Source: Mycobacterium sp. (lineage in GTDB: Bacteria; Actinomycetota; Actinomycetes; Mycobacteriales; Mycobacteriaceae). From it: DNA of 7,257 nucleotides. The stretch spans positions 1 through 7,257 of the forward strand of contig JAOPWF010000519.1 in the NCBI GenBank assembly GCA_025965815.1. Direction: 5' to 3'. Shown piece after piece: positions 6,016-7,257 of this stretch. A program made the translations under genes and the position numbers. A model generated the notes under the pieces. It was not told the origin of the DNA. It was given only the letters and a program-made list of their open reading frames with translations, and ran no database searches. Numbering within the stretch: the first letter of the stretch is position 1; each line of letters opens with the position of its first letter.

Positions 6016-7257
6016 CGGCCGGTTATCCGTTCAGCGCGATCGTCGGACATGACCGGATGCGACTGGCGCTGGTGCTCTGCGCGGTGCAACCCGAGATCGG
6101 CGGGGTGCTGATCCGCGGCGAGAAGGGCACCGCGAAGTCGACGGCCGTGCGTGGCCTGGCCGACGTGCTGGCGGCGGTTGATGGCGGAGCCGCTGGGCCG
6201 GCGACATCCGGGCCCGGTCGGCTGGTCGAGCTGCCTATCGGGGCCACCGAGGACCGGGTGGTGGGTTCCCTGGATCTGCAGCGGGTGCTGCGGGACGGCG
6301 AGCACGCCTTCTCGCCCGGCCTGCTGGCCCGTGCGCACGGCGGCGTGCTCTACGTCGACGAGGTCAACCTCCTGCAGGACCACCTCGTCGATGTCCTGCT
6401 GGATGCGGCCGCGATGGGCCGTGTGCACATCGAACGCGACGGCGTCTCGCACAGCCACGAAGCCCGCTTCGTGCTGATCGGCACCATGAACCCGGAGGAG
6501 GGCGAGCTGCGGCCGCAGCTACTCGACCGCTTCGGCCTCACGGTCGACGTGCAGGCGTCGCGGGATGTCGACGTGCGGGTCGAGGTCATCCGGCAGCGGA
6601 TGGCCTTCGAAGCCGATCCGTCCGCGTTCGCCCGCCGCTACGTCGAGCAGGACGCCGAGTTGTCCCGCCGGATCGCGGCCGCCCGCGCCCGCGTCGGCGA
6701 TGTGGTGTTGCCGGACAACGAATTACGACGTATCGCCGCGCTGTGTGCCGCGTTCGACGTCGACGGGATGCGCGCCGATCTGGTGGTCGCCCGGACGGCC
6801 GTCGCGCACGCGGCATGGCGCGGAGCGGGCACCGGGGCGAGCGAAACGACGGGAATTTCAGTCGTCGGCGAGGAGGACATCCGGATCGCGGCCGAACTGG
6901 CGCTGCCGCACCGGCGCCGCCGCGACCCGTTCGACGATCCAGGCCTGGACCAGGACCGGCTGGACGAGGCCCTGTCCCGGGCTTCGCGGGACGCCGACGG
7001 TCCCGATCACGAGCCGGAACCAGATCCACCGGGAGGTGGTGAGCCGGTTCCCGAGTCCGGCCGCGAATCCGACGGCCAGGTCGGGAATTCGGAATCGGCA
7101 CAAGGTCTTTCGCGTCCCCAGACGACGAGGCCCAGCGCGGCGCCGTCAGCGGTTTTCCGGACCCGCACGCTGGTGGTGCCCGGTGTCGGTGAAGGGGCAC
7201 CCGGCCGCCGGTCGCGGGCCCGCAACCGGGCCGGTGCGGTCATCGCCGCGACCGACG
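6012..7257 (+). CDS. ChlI/ChlD-type AAA+ metal-chelatase subunit (Rv2850c-like, 3' partial)
   Basis: ATPase of the magnesium/cobalt chelatase family. It drives metal insertion into a tetrapyrrole together with a large catalytic subunit. The frame is open to the window end (415 codons) and the gene is incomplete. Motifs: Walker [10 protein letters not shown] (36-44), the ChlI-specific [13 protein letters not shown] (77-89), Walker [13 protein letters not shown] (110-121, Asp116 and Glu117), sensor region [17 protein letters not shown] (158-174) with Asn160 and a candidate arginine finger Arg173, then the helical lid. From about residue 310 a charged, Pro/Gly-rich linker follows; the [13 protein letters not shown] stretch near 385-397 normally precedes the VWA domain, which would lie past the edge. 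This makes it a fused ChlI-ChlD protein, about 630 residues in M. tuberculosis. The GTG start overlaps the GNAT stop (GTGA, 6012-6015), with GAAGAGG 10 nt before. Since mycobacteria make no chlorophyll, a role with CobN in cobalt chelation is my inference. Confidence 0.88.
   Translation, partial: MTAGYPFSAIVGHDRMRLALVLCAVQPEIGGVLIRGEKGTAKSTAVRGLADVLAAVDGGAAGPATSGPGRLVELPIGATEDRVVGSLDLQRVLRDGEHAFSPGLLARAHGGVLYVDEVNLLQDHLVDVLLDAAAMGRVHIERDGVSHSHEARFVLIGTMNPEEGELRPQLLDRFGLTVDVQASRDVDVRVEVIRQRMAFEADPSAFARRYVEQDAELSRRIAAARARVGDVVLPDNELRRIAALCAAFDVDGMRADLVVARTAVAHAAWRGAGTGASETTGISVVGEEDIRIAAELALPHRRRRDPFDDPGLDQDRLDEALSRASRDADGPDHEPEPDPPGGGEPVPESGRESDGQVGNSESAQGLSRPQTTRPSAAPSAVFRTRTLVVPGVGEGAPGRRSRARNRAGAVIAATD

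Noticed and set aside
6586..7200. Minus-strand frames opposite the chelatase linker (Arg/Pro-rich)
   Set aside because: Low-complexity Arg/Pro/Gly translations typical of the reverse complement of a GC-rich linker; no domain or start signal.

Overview
The window looks like a piece of a high-GC actinobacterial chromosome, most likely a mycobacterium of the Mycolicibacterium type. Three things support this: a recognisable mycothione reductase (mycothiol is an actinobacterial thiol), proteins that resemble Mycobacterium tuberculosis products closely along their length, and a gene order (hydrolase, mtr / mqo, GNAT, chelatase) matching, from memory, the Rv2854-Rv2855 / Rv2852c-Rv2850c neighbourhood. 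Assignments rest on motif reading and memory of families; no database search was run.

Layout. (1) Left end, plus strand: the 3' part of cbiQ, cut by the window edge, then complete cbiO with an ATGA overlap. These are the membrane coupling subunit and the ATPase of an ECF-type cobalt importer; cbiM and cbiN should lie just outside on the left. (2) Minus strand: an alpha/beta hydrolase (S33 / monoacylglycerol-lipase-like) followed 9 bp later by mtr, a two-gene operon read leftwards. The 3' ends of mtr and cbiO overlap tail to tail by 65 bp. (3) A short divergent promoter region of about 120-140 bp with a TANNNT -10 candidate facing each way; the one for the hydrolase is placed so that the mRNA would be leaderless or nearly so, starting at its GTG. 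(4) Plus strand to the right end: mqo (malate:quinone oxidoreductase), a GNAT acetyltransferase of the ElaA type 13 bp later, then, with a GTGA overlap, a ChlI/ChlD-type AAA+ chelatase that runs off the window.

How the genes fit together. A cobalt importer at one end and a metal-chelatase motor at the other point to a cobalamin neighbourhood. In M. tuberculosis the chelatase gene is followed by cobO and cobB, and the transporter slot beside mtr holds nicT rather than cbiMNQO. Between them lie redox genes (mycothiol disulfide reduction, quinone-linked malate oxidation), a hydrolase and an acetyltransferase with no known tie to B12. I see no tRNA, rRNA, IS element, CRISPR array, clear intrinsic terminator or riboswitch. 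Apart from the divergent region there is no non-coding gap longer than 13 bp. I did not find a convincing new multi-gene system; the points worth a second look are the overlapping 3' ends, the transporter replacement, the predicted leaderless start, and the conserved but uncharacterised hydrolase and acetyltransferase.
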